Shown here one piece after another: positions 1-10,493 of a stretch of 64,000 nt of DNA; positions within the stretch are counted from its first letter, which is position 1, and each line of letters begins with the position of its first letter. The stretch lies in contig OZ037773.1 of the NCBI GenBank assembly GCA_964035545.1, positions 10,604,251 through 10,668,250 on the forward strand. The letters are read 5' to 3'. The DNA comes from Bugula neritina. Taxonomy: Eukaryota > Bryozoa > Gymnolaemata > Cheilostomatida > Bugulidae. The notes under the pieces are model-generated. The model saw only the letters and a program-made list of their open reading frames with translations. It ran no database searches and had not been told where the DNA came from. The position numbers were made by a program, and so were the translations under genes.

Positions 1-227
1 ATTTTGGGCATAACTTAGCACTAAGTTTGCTTAATCTTGCATGAAATATTATCAACTCTTCCAAAGCTAAAATATGTAATAATACTTTATAATACGGCCT
101 TGTCAGATTGAGAGTGTGCCAGAAAGAATAAATACCTCGGTTAGAGTTTATTCAGGGTTGACTTTAAGTTGAGACTTTAGCCATTACTAAAGGGACAACA
201 GTGTATAGATATTAGGTATAGTAGTGT

Positions 228-600
228 TGGTGTACCAGTAATATACCAGTAATATATTAGTAATATATCAGTAATATACCAGTAATATACCAGTAGTATA
301 TCAGTAATATACCAGTAATATATTAGTAATATATCAGTAATATACCAGTAATATACCAGTAGTATATCAGTAATATACCAGTAATATATCAGTAATATAC
401 CAGTAATATATTAGTAATATATCAGTAATATACCAGTAATATATCTGCAATATACCAGTAATCTATCTGCAATATATATTTAATACACCTGTAATATATG
501 ATCAGGAATATATCTGTAATATGCCAGTAATATATATATCTCAGATACCTGTAATATATATTTCATATACCTGTAATATATGATTAGTAATATCAACACA
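228..600. repeat. 11-bp minisatellite
   Basis: Tandem copies of an 11-bp unit of the type ataccagtaat, with variants tattagtaat and tatcagtaat. It is clean to about 470 and then degenerates into looser ATATAC/CTGTAAT copies. Confidence 0.85.
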
Positions 601-2009
601 ACTAACAAAAAACACACAACAAACTAATGTCAACTATAATCTAGTTTTTATGCTAATCCTTCAACATCTGTGCATAGCTGAGGGGATTATGGAGGTCAAC
701 CTGTAGACAAACTTGCAATGTTGCAAAAAATAGATTCATATTATTTCATCCAACTTGATATTTCCTCACTATGATTCAGCATATTGTTCTCGGCTTGGTA
801 AAACACAATGTAAATAAACAGACTACCTCGGACTAAACTCAGACTACCTCGGACTAAACTCAGGCTATCTCAGAATATCTCAGACAACATATAAAAAGGA
901 GTATATGGTCTGTAATTGGATTAATTAGAATATTTGTGTAGAGATGTGAGAAAGTGTCTGCCTGGACTAATTAACTGTCATATATATTATCTAAATACGA
1001 GTACATGAGAGGCGCTAAGCTCGTGTGAGTTTAGGGTAGATAACTCCAAGATTGAAACCTGAGGGGATGCTAAATTAGCTGTAATTATACACACATATGA
1101 ACTGAAATGGAGAGCCTTGTCAACAAATTAATACAATGCTTCAAACAGACACAAGTATTTTCAACATAGCGGCTCTTTGTTACACGCGGTGCTGCCAAGC
1201 AGCGTTTGAGTGGCTGCAACTAATAGGATGACTAATGAATGCCAATTATAGACTCAATGTGACAGCAGAGTGTAGAATGCTGGAGGTCAACATACTGATA
1301 CTAAACACTCAGGCCAAGTTCTATCAACATTACAACTCATGGAACTGATATAAGAATCTAAACCTTTCAGTAACTTTGTTTCCTGTGCCAATGTATGTGT
1401 GAATTGTGTTATGCAGTATAGTAATCAATTTCAAGAGAAACTCAAAGTTTTTGTTGAATGAAATCTTAAAAACAACATATTAGTTTAGTTACCCAAATTC
1501 TTACAAAGTACATATAGAGCTGGGAGTTGTGTGCTCATAAGACTGCAGCTGTTAGAAGCAGTTAGTTTTATGACATTAAAGTAATAGACTGAAACTAAGA
1601 CTATCTACATGAAGGGCAGCAGAGGAATATCACTCTATATTCCGTTCCTATTCTAACGAGTTTGCGGTATATGTGAGTTGTGTTCACTATGTTCTCAACA
1701 CTTGTAGTGTAATAACAATATTACAATCTATTATTATACTTGGTAGCAACAGTTATACAGTGATGGATAAAATAAATATATATAGAGAGAAAAATGGTCA
1801 ACTGCACAACACATGACCTGTCAACAGCCTGTCACAGCTCTGCAGGTGCTGCAAGGTACTGCCAGGGTATTATTTTTAAACTGTCAGTTTGTCTCTCACA
1901 GGCAGTTAAAGTTCTTCACTGTTGGGCTGAGCCAAAACTTAGTGGGTTGTGATGTGAATTAATTATACTAAGACAAAGACTGTATATTAAGACTGTATTA
2001 TAATAGATA

Positions 2010-2215
2010 CTGTATATAAAGTGTATATATTATAGAGAGTGTATATTATAACATAGAGAGTGTATACTGCAGAGAGTGTATATATATATAGAGTGTATAT
2101 ATATAGAGTGTATATATATAAAGTGTATATATAGAGAGTGTATGCTGCAGAGAGTGTATATATATAGAGTGTATATATATATAGAGTGTATATATATATA
2201 GAGTGTATAGAGAGG
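2010..2215. repeat. TA-rich minisatellite
   Basis: Irregular copies of gagtgtatatatata, 14-19 bp long, with two interspersed GCAGAGAG variants. Confidence 0.8.
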
Positions 2216-3064
2216 GTGGGGAGAGTGAATAGACATTATGTAACATATAATACAATGTAAATTGTATTAAATTAATCTCACTTTCAAGCTGATTAAAGTT
2301 AATTATCTCCTAACAGAAACAAATTACTTAGTACAACAATATTTAATTTAATTAGTACTTTTATCATTAGAGTATTTAAAACTGCAGAATGTATTATAAT
2401 ATTTTAATTAGTATTTAAGTAAAAGATTAATAATTAATATTGTTATCCAAGATGAGTAGATGATTTAATAAATATATAATAACTTGATAATCCTGTGATT
2501 AAGGAGGTACTGTGGAGCTTTCACATCTGAAGAGGAATTAATTAAAGAGAAGCTGTAGCCTGTGAGTAGCCTGTGACATCTTCACTGTTATGTGAGGGTG
2601 CTTACACCAACACCCCATAGTTCAGTGAGTCAAAACTTGGAGCTAATCTTTTAGAGAAAAGAGAATTAAACAATAAGAATAATAAAAGAAAATCTTGTTA
2701 GAAGCTTATTATATCCAGTCTTGTGATGTGGCAGAAAAACAATAAGTTTATTTCTCTCAGTTGGGGCTACATTCCATGCATTGTTTAAACATGATCAGCT
2801 TTGTTATGTAAGATAGCGTATGAATATAATAAATAACTCTCCTAACATATTATGTTATTGTATTATATTATATATTATTACAGCATTGCATGCAGTTGTG
2901 TTTCTTAAAACACCTTCTATGGGCTGCCAAGTTGATCAAAAAATACTCCTTTCACCAGCCCACATGCCGACACCTGCCAAGTGAAATCAACCTCTGCTGT
3001 TTCACTGAACTGCAGGCTACTGGTTTGGCAGGTGGAAGTTGGTACTCCCACTTCTTGCAGGTAC

Positions 3065-3385
3065 TTGATATAGAGTATTATCTGCCATATACTGTATATT
3101 ATGTGCTATATACCGTATATTATCTGCCATATACTGTATATTATCTGCCATATACTGTATATTATGTGCCATATACTGTATATTATGTGTCATATATTGT
3201 ATATTATGTGCCATATACTGTATATTATCTGTCATATACTGTATATTATGTGCCATATACTGTATATTATGTGCCATATACTGTATATTATCTGTCATAT
3301 ACTGTATATTATGTGCCATATACTGTATATTATGTGCCATATACTGTATATTATGTGCCATATACTGTATACTGAATATATATGA
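3065..3385. repeat. 21-bp palindromic minisatellite
   Basis: About 14 copies of a 21-bp unit containing ccatatactgtatattat. Each unit holds the odd palindrome ATATAC-T-GTATAT. The unit length is a multiple of three and lacks stops, so several reading frames stay open; these are not genes. Confidence 0.9.
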
Positions 3386-3481
3386 CATATACTGACAATG
3401 CTCTTTTCATCATATCAATTTTATTTTGATAACTTCTGTTATTAAAAACACAAAGCTAAAGATTAGTGTAGAAATTCAATA

Positions 3482-3487
3482 TTTATT
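3482..3487 (-). terminator. Polyadenylation signal of AP2S1
   Basis: TTTATT on the plus strand, which is AATAAA on the gene strand, about 300 nt after the AP2S1 stop codon. It is the first canonical signal I noticed downstream. Confidence 0.45.
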
Positions 3488-3786
3488 CAATAAGTATGGT
3501 TCGTCACATGCAGATGTGCTACAGTAACAGTAATTCTACCAAACAACTTTCTGACAATATAAATAAAACATATTCTATAATTTATTTCAAAAGAGTTGAC
3601 AACAGAATAAGATAACATATAATACAACAAATAGGGGGGGTGTATGACCTGCCCCTTCCTTGTATGCAACAGGATTTCAGTTCTTTCTGATTGCACTGTT
3701 CTCCTTAGTATTGAGAGTTGTCATTCCCTAACAACTATTGCATACACAGTAACTATGGTAACCATGGCAGACTACTTTGGGATTGT

Positions 3787-4620
3787 CTACTCCAACGACC
3801 CCAACATTAACAGCTGTTTGAGTACTTTAGTCTGACTCGTCTCTCTAATCTCTCCCGCCAGGAACATCTCGTCAACTACACTGTATACCTGCAAGGAGGA
3901 GTTATCAGACTACAATATACCTGCCTTAGACTATAGTATACCTGCCTCAGACTATAGTATACCTGCCTCAGACTACAGTATACCTGCAAGGAAGAGTTAT
4001 CAGACTATTGCATACCTGCAAGGAGGAGTTATCAGACCACAGAATACCTTATAGAAGTTGAAGACGAGGTCCAGCTCACACACATTATGGAAATACTCGT
4101 TGAGAACTTCTACAAAGTTGTGGATAGCCTCGAGATAGGCTAGACTGTTGTCTGTCGTGTCTACACAGACACAGAAGAAGAGGCCTGCGTACCTTCTGTA
4201 TACTATCTTGAAGTTCCTAAACTGTGGAGATATGTTATAGACATATAATATAGAGATATAATATAGAGATATAATACAGAGATATAATATAGAGATATAA
4301 TATAGAGATATAATACAGAGATATAATATAGAGATATAATATAGAGATATAATACAGAGATATAATATAGGGATATAATACAGAGATATAATATGGAGAT
4401 ACAACATAGAGTCATAGTATAGATATAGAGAGATATAATATAAAATGATACTATTGAAGAGTTGCCTCACCTCCACGAAGTTGGTGTGTTTAGCATCACG
4501 CACAGTGACAACTGAATGAACTTCTTCTATCAACTTCTGCTTCTCTTCGTCATCAAAGTGCATGTACCACTTGGCTAGCCTCGTTTTACCAGCTCGGTTT
4601 TGTATAAGTATGAATCGTAT
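3787..4620 (-). CDS. AP2S1: AP-2 clathrin adaptor complex, sigma-2 subunit
   Basis: Small sigma subunit of the AP-2 adaptor, which with the alpha, beta and mu subunits links plasma-membrane cargo to clathrin; the family sigma subunit helps bind dileucine sorting signals. Coding exons on the minus strand are 4471-4620 ([12 protein letters not shown] to TNFVE), 4048-4221 (FRNFK to FNFYK) and 3787-3888 ([13 protein letters not shown] to the stop). They give 50+58+33 residues. With one start codon on a separate upstream exon this makes 142, the human length, with near-identical sequence. Residue 2 follows directly on an AG acceptor, so the ATG lies alone on its exon, as in the vertebrate gene. 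A candidate is the CAT at 4892-4894 (AAAATG, donor GTAAAT), but this is not certain. Divergent from PHAX. Confidence 0.95.
3889..4047 (-). repeat. AP2S1 intron 3 built from splice-junction copies
   Basis: The 159-bp intron consists of tandem and diverged copies of the junction GCAG|GTATAC that opens the last AP2S1 exon. On the gene strand the motif recurs about five times before the true acceptor, with linkers such as TATAGTCTGAGGCAG. Confidence 0.8.
4225..4440 (-). repeat. 13-bp satellite in AP2S1 intron 2
   Basis: Copies of agatataatatag and agatataatacag fill intron 2 (4222-4470) between the coding exons. The repeat abuts the acceptor TATCTCCACAG. Confidence 0.85.
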
Positions 4621-4639
4621 CTACTCAACATACAAGAAT

Positions 4640-4795
4640 AACCCATAATATATCTATAATATACCTACAATATATCTATAATATACCTACAATATATCTG
4701 TAATATACCTACAATATATCTATAATATACCTACAATATATCTATAATATACCTACAATATATCTATAATATACCTACAATATATCTGTAATGAC
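4640..4795 (-). repeat. 22-bp satellite upstream of AP2S1 exon 2
   Basis: About seven copies of a 22-bp unit (aatatatctataatatacc plus 2 bp) next to the acceptor side of the intron that precedes the second AP2S1 exon. Confidence 0.85.
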
Positions 4796-4894
4796 AAATG
4801 ATAACTAAACTAGTCCCAAAAACTACTTGTTGATTGATTATGTAAAGTTAAAAGGTTTGTTAAACAGAAATTAAATGACACTAAAATTTACCAT

Positions 4895-6869
4895 TTTACT
4901 CTTTCTTTTGCTGCTACTTCACTTTCAGATCTCTGACTTGTTGTTCTGCCTTTCACTTTCACTAGGACTTCAAGTTTTCTAAAGCTTTATCCTAAAATAA
5001 AATGATCGTACTAGCTATTGTCATTAATATAATGTTGGCCATGGTAATGGTTATAGAATAGGATCAACTGGGAAAACACTTGTACTTAAGTCTTGTACAA
5101 TCAACTTTTCATTTATGCTTTGAAGTAACAGTAAATGACTACGAGTAATACTAATTGTAAACACCCAGTAAAACTAGTAAATCGGGCAATGGCACTGTTT
5201 TGCTTAAACCTAACACTAATATTTTTAGTAAATTGAACTGCAATAAGTAAGAAGTCTAAGTCTAAAAGTCAGATTGAAACGAAGCCGTGGGCGGTAGTCA
5301 TAGTATTAGTTGCCACCGTGACACTCCGTCTCACTCGCAGACTCAGACTGAGAGTCGGAGTGACTGTCAGACTGAGACTCAGTCAGTCAGTGTCAGTGTG
5401 AGTGTCACTGTCCGACGAGTTCAAGGAGAAGAAGTAAGGTGACGTTTACGTTATGTATTTTGGCATGTAATTCTATTAAAATATGATACATTTGCATTAT
5501 TATCGCTCTGAGTTGAAAAGAGCAATTGTAAAATTGAGGCAATATTATTTCACTTGACTAGTGTTTGTACTTTGCCTCAGCAATTATTCAGCTTCAAATT
5601 AAATACTTTTAGGAAGAGGAAATGGCAAAGCAATATCCGGCTACGCGTGCGCTATGCTAACCTTGCTGCTTGTGCAAAAAGCGGGTGTTCTCTAATCATT
5701 TTCCACTCAATTTTTCAATTCATTTTTATTTAGCGTTACTGTCACTGCACATGCCAGTTGAAATTTTGTAATTTTGGTGCTGTGCCTTTAGCGAGTGAGT
5801 CAGTATTCCAATCAATGTCGAATTTTCTACATTATTAAGAAATAGCAATCAACATGTTCAAGTTTGAGTTTCAGTTTGAGTCAAAGTGAAAGTTTCAGTT
5901 GAACTTGAACTTCGACTTAAAATTTTATTTTCAATTTTATACTTACTCTTAGCTTTACACTTTACAGCCTTTGGCTTAGAATTTTAGTAGAAGACCATAG
6001 CAGAGTTATGCTGATCTTATGGCTTGTCTTGAAGTTGATCTAAATGTTATCAGTTGAAGTTAGAGTCAAACTCAATGTTAATTGTTATCACTATATCAGT
6101 AGTATCACTTTTACTTGTAGTTAATGTTATCGTTGTACTAATAGTAATACTACTACTTGGTGTTATGACTATCATTAAGAGTATGAGTTTCACTGTAGCT
6201 GTTAGTGTTATGCTATGCTCATAGTAATACTAGTAATAGTAATATAAATATGAGTTGTAACTTATAGTTATGATATTGATAATCACAATTTGAATTTATG
6301 ACTCATGAGTTCTGACTGAAGCCTATAGCTAAGCCTTAAAGTTAGGGGTTTAATATTAGTCAAAGTAAGACTAAGTAATAACATTGACTTTTAAATTTAT
6401 GCCTTTTGTTTTCAACTTTTACTTTTCAGTTTAACTTTAATTAGTTTTATTATAGTTTTAAATTGTTACTTGTACCTAATTATTATTAATATTTTACTTG
6501 TAACCTTTATGATTTTAGTAATACTAATGCCATGAAATCACAATTTCGCGTGGCCATCATGGGGCACTACAACTTATTTTGAAGTATTTAAGTATCAATA
6601 AATTAATTTGCTGCCAAACATACAGGATTTCAAGATCTGCTGCTGTTTATTCCATATTTTACACCCACCAATTGTTGATGATGTGAGCTCACCTTTGTTC
6701 AGCTCTGATGGTCACACTGTTGTACATTTAAGTTGCCAGGAGCCATTATTTGAATACATCAAGTTTCATACTCGTGGTATGTATAGCAGACTGTACTGCG
6801 TCACTACTTTCAGATGATCACTAGAGTCAGATACTGCGAGACTTCTCTGCAGATACACACCAACTTAAC
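4895..6869. promoter_or_regulatory. Shared 5' region between AP2S1 and PHAX
   Basis: Two kilobases between divergently transcribed AP2S1 (minus) and PHAX (plus). A GC-richer patch lies near 5280-5420, containing alternating CAGACTGAGAC/GTCACTG motifs that can pair with each other. The rest is AT-rich with no recognisable exon. A bidirectional promoter is inferred from the head-to-head layout; no TATA box or factor site was assigned. Confidence 0.35.
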
Positions 6870-8996
6870 ATGGATGAGTCAGAGCTGGAGGAGGGAGAGA
6901 TCAGTGGCTCTGATGAAGATACTGTAGAGGTCAATGGGTTGACAACTAGTAGGGAGTATTCTCCCTTGCCTCGGCCGAGTAACCCGGCATTGAGTTACCG
7001 TACAGGTGCGAATGTATAGTATAATATATAGTATACAGTATCGTATAGTATCATATAGTATATAGTATCATATAGTATATAGTATCATATAGTGTATAGT
7101 ATAATACAGTATCATATAGTATACAGTATCATATAGTATATATTATCATATGGTATACAGTATCATATAGTATATAGTATCATATAGTATATAGTATCAT
7201 ATAGCATCATATAGTTGCAGGGACAGACAACTCATTCAGAAACAAGCCGGCAGCGCTGCCCCTTGACTCTGACGCTGAAGACTCTGACGGAAGTTGTGAG
7301 GCGCAAAGCAAACGTGTCAAGTTGGAGTCATCCACTCTTCCCCCTCCACAGCCTCCAGCAAGGAGTGTAAAGAGGAATGTTTGGGCTGACGTGTTGTTGG
7401 AGCAGCAAATCTCCTCCAGTATGAAGACTTCTGGCACAATTGAACCTGAGAATACAGACGGTGAGTGGACAACTCCCCGTAGTATTGTGTAGTTACAGGA
7501 GTGTATAGCTGTACTATAGTGAGGGGGTAATGCTTGTAGTTACAGGAGTGTATAGCTGTACTACAGTGAGGGGGTAATACATAGTTACAGGAGTGTATAG
7601 CTGTACTACAGTGAGGGGGTAATGCATGTAGTTACAGGAGTGTGTAGCTGTACTACAGTGAGGGGGTAATGCATGTAGTTACAGGAGTGTATAGCTGTAC
7701 TATAGTGAGGGGGTAATGCTTGTAGTTACAGGAGTGTATAGCTGTACTACAGTGAGGGGGTAATACATAGTTACAGGAGTGTATAGCTGTACTACAGTGA
7801 GGGGGTAATGCATGTAGTTACAGGAGTGTATAGCTGTACTATAGCGAGGGGGTAATACATACAGTTACAGGAGTGTATAGCTGTACTACAGTGAGGGGGT
7901 AATGCATGTAGTTACAGGAGTGTATAGCTGTACTATAGTGAGGGGGTAATGCTTGTAGTTACAGGAGTGTATAGCTGTACTACAGTGAGGGGGTAATACA
8001 TAGTTACAGGAGTGTATAGCTGTACTACAGTGAGGGGGTAATGCATGTAGTTACAGGAGTGTATAGCTGTACTACAGTGAGGGGGTAATACATACAGTTA
8101 CAGGAGTGTATAGCTGTACTATAGTGAGGGATTGTTGTAGTTGTGGAAAGGGGTGTAGAGTCATACAAGCCATCAGGGGAGAGCCGCACAGCTGATCAGA
8201 GCGATGTGCTGGGAGAGGCCGAACAAGGAGAATTGTGGGACGTCAATTATGATGGCGAATCAAATAACAGTTTACAACACAGAAAGGGAAAAAAGAATAA
8301 TATTCACAACCGGATAGGTGTGTTTATATGTATATTATAATACTATAATATATTCTGTAGATTATAATACTATAATATATTCTGTAGATTATAGTACTAT
8401 GATATATTCTATAGATTATGATTCTCCCAGAGAGACTGAAAACTTCTACCAGACCGAAGAGGTACGTTGATGTGACATCACATTGATATTCTGTTCTCAT
8501 TATAGTAACCAGTTCTATTTATAGTAACCAGTTCTAATTATAGTAACCAGTTCTAATTATAGTAACTAGCTCTACTCAGCTCACTGATCTCTATCTGCAG
8601 CTGCCAGAAGAAGTCACTGCTGATGACGAGGAGCGGGTGGTTGCCAGATACATAGCCAGGTGTCTCGGAGAGCAGAAAGTGGTGCTTATTGAGAGAGTTA
8701 CCAGGTTCGCTGGCAGAGAGAAAGCTCTGCAGCTGTTCCACGCCACTCGGGACATCGAGGCAGCCGGGGGAATGCTGACTCTGGTGAGTCTATCCCCCTC
8801 TACACTCTACTCCCCCTCTACTCTGTCTCCCTACACTCCTTTGTCCGCCCTCTACTCTGTCTCCCCCTCTACACTCTACTCCCCCTCTACTCTGTCTCCC
8901 CCTCTACACTCAACTCCCCCTCTACTCTGTCTCCCTACACTCCTTTGTCCGCCTCCACCCTCTACTTTACTCTCCCTCTATCCTACTCTGCCCCAC

Positions 8997-9034
<38 letters not shown>

Positions 9035-10061
9035 ATAATTACTTCCTATCAAACTGAAAACTAAACTCAACCTCCAACAATGTAATTATGAGTATTATTT
9101 GTAGAGTGGAGGTTCTCGAAGAAGTCCTGGCGGAGTTTTCCTCTACCTTCTCAAGAAAGATAAAAGTAACTATCTCTATAAGTATACAGTAGAGTATCTA
9201 TAAATATATAGTAGTATATCTATAAGTGTACAGTAGAGTATCTATAAATATATAGTAGTGTATCTATAAGTATACAGTAGTGTATCTATAAGTATATAGT
9301 AGTATATCTATAAGTATACAGTAGTATATCTATAAGTATACAGTAGTGTATCTATAAGTATATAGTAGTATATCTATAAGTATACAGTAGAGTATCTATA
9401 AGTATATAGTAGTATATCTATAAGTATATAGTAGTATATCTATAAGTATATAGTAGTGTATCTATAAGTATACAGTAGTATATATATATAAGTATAGAGT
9501 AGTATCTATAAGTATACAGTAGAGTATCTATAAGTATACAGTAGTATATCTATAAGTATACAGTAGAGTATCTATAAGTATATAGTAGTATATCTATAAG
9601 TATATAGTAGTGTATCTATAAGTATACAGTAGTATATATATAAGTATACATTAGGTATATCTATAAGTATAGAGTAGTGTATCTATAAGTATACAGTAGT
9701 ATATCTATAAGTATACAGTAGGTATATATAAGTATACAGTAGTATATATATAAGTATACAGTAGTATATCTATAAGTATACAGTAGGTATCTATAAGTAT
9801 ACAGTAGGTATCTATAAGTACACTACACTATGACTTATTGCAGGTATAACTAAACAGACTATCAACGAAATCTTTGCCCTGGAGAAACAGAACCAGAAGT
9901 TTGCCAAGAAGGTGATCATCAGAGACAGACAGATGCGCAAGAGGAAGTACCATAACAGAACTGTGGCAGAGGAAACTTCCTCAGCTGATCAAATGGACTC
10001 TTCCACAGTCAACTCTGAGTCAGTGCTGGGAGAACCCGACACTGATATTGGAGTCGGTTGA
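6870..10061 (+). CDS. PHAX: PHAX, phosphorylated adapter for U-snRNA nuclear export
   Basis: In the family, PHAX bridges capped U snRNA and the cap-binding complex to CRM1/Ran-GTP for nuclear export. Exons: 6870-7005, 7221-7460, 8141-8317, 8415-8461, 8601-8783, 9105-9165 and 9844-10061. All junctions are GT/AG and the total of 1062 nt gives 353 residues (human 394). The acidic start MDESELEEGEISGSDED has a Kozak-like context. Residues ~105-116 (NVWADVLLEQQ) match the conserved block N-terminal to the RNA-binding domain. That domain spans about residues 205-290 and includes VVARYIARCLGEQK, GREKALQLF and the GGSRRSPGGVFLYLLKK signature. The tail is basic (RKRKYHNR), then acidic. It converges on the MAGUK gene, 430 bp apart. 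The ends of introns 2 and 3 carry repeats resembling the acceptor. Confidence 0.93.
7012..7215 (+). repeat. PHAX intron 1 satellite
   Basis: Tandem gtatcatatagtatata units (about 17 bp) occupy almost all of the 215-bp intron between exons 1 and 2. Confidence 0.85.
7488..8130 (+). repeat. 45-47-bp minisatellite in PHAX intron 2
   Basis: About 14 copies of a 45-47-bp unit starting gtagttacaggagtgtat and containing GTGAGGGGGTAA. Linker variants (GCTT, ACA, GCATG, TACATACA) recur in order, suggesting a higher-order structure. Each unit carries TTGTAG|TT or ATGTAG|TT, resembling the true acceptor TTGTTGTAG|TTGTGG at 8140. Confidence 0.9.
8330..8414 (+). repeat. Triplicated acceptor before PHAX exon 4
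   Basis: The segment TATTCTGTAG|ATTATA is repeated before the true acceptor TATTCTATAG|ATTATG, so the intron ends with three near-identical 3' splice sites about 27 bp apart. Confidence 0.75.
8490..8575 (+). repeat. 19-bp satellite in PHAX intron 4
   Basis: Four copies of tatagtaaccagttctat-type units between the donor of exon 4 and the acceptor of exon 5. Confidence 0.75.
8787..9032 (+). repeat. Pyrimidine satellite and TA microsatellite in PHAX intron 5
   Basis: Imperfect repeats of CTACTCCCCCTCTACTCTGT to about 8990, then an uninterrupted TA dinucleotide tract at about 8999-9032. Confidence 0.85.
9168..9838 (+). repeat. 22-23-bp satellite filling PHAX intron 6
   Basis: Nearly the whole intron is tandem tatctataagtatacagtag units with small length variants. 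Its first unit begins inside the donor region of exon 6, and late units read CAGTAG|GTATCT, close to the true acceptor-exon junction GCAG|GTATAA. Confidence 0.85.
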
Positions 10062-10364
10062 CCAATCACTGCTACTTTCACATTTGTTTAGCCTATAGGA
10101 AGCACACTTACTTAGTTATCCCCTCACAGTTGTTTACATTCCACTTAGCTGAGGGTGAAGGACAATCCATTGAGCTCTACCCACTTTACATTTACTTTTA
10201 TATACTATACTGTATCAGTGTGTAATATAATACTATACTGTATCAGTGTGTAATATAATATAATATAATCTGGAACAACTACCACTGAATAACATCTCAA
10301 GCACTACTTACTCCTTAACTGTCAGTACAGTTCTAACAAAATAATAATATCCCCAAATTCAGGT

Positions 10365-10370
10365 AATAAA
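10365..10370 (+). terminator. Polyadenylation signal of PHAX
   Basis: AATAAA 304 nt after the PHAX stop codon and upstream of the convergent MAGUK coding end. Confidence 0.5.
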
Positions 10371-10493
10371 CAATTGAAATGTATTGACAAATATGTACCA
10401 TAAAATACAATATATATCTCCATCCACACAAGGCACTACGACCATATACACATACTGTGACTACTTTATACTGAGTTATCCACTCCCAGCTCC

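Larger units (their letters stand above)
1..3786. other. Repeat-rich spacer, no gene recognised
   Basis: AT-rich DNA with no exon that I recognise on either strand. It holds three tandem-repeat blocks (near 230-600, 2010-2215 and 3065-3385). The last ~300 bases are the presumed 3' untranslated region of the AP2S1 gene on the minus strand. The open frames across the repeats are low-complexity and exist because the units lack stop codons. Confidence 0.6.

Noticed and set aside
7488-8130. CRISPR-like regular direct repeats
   Set aside because: The units are contiguous with no unique spacers, in an intron of a eukaryotic gene. The same holds for every other array here.
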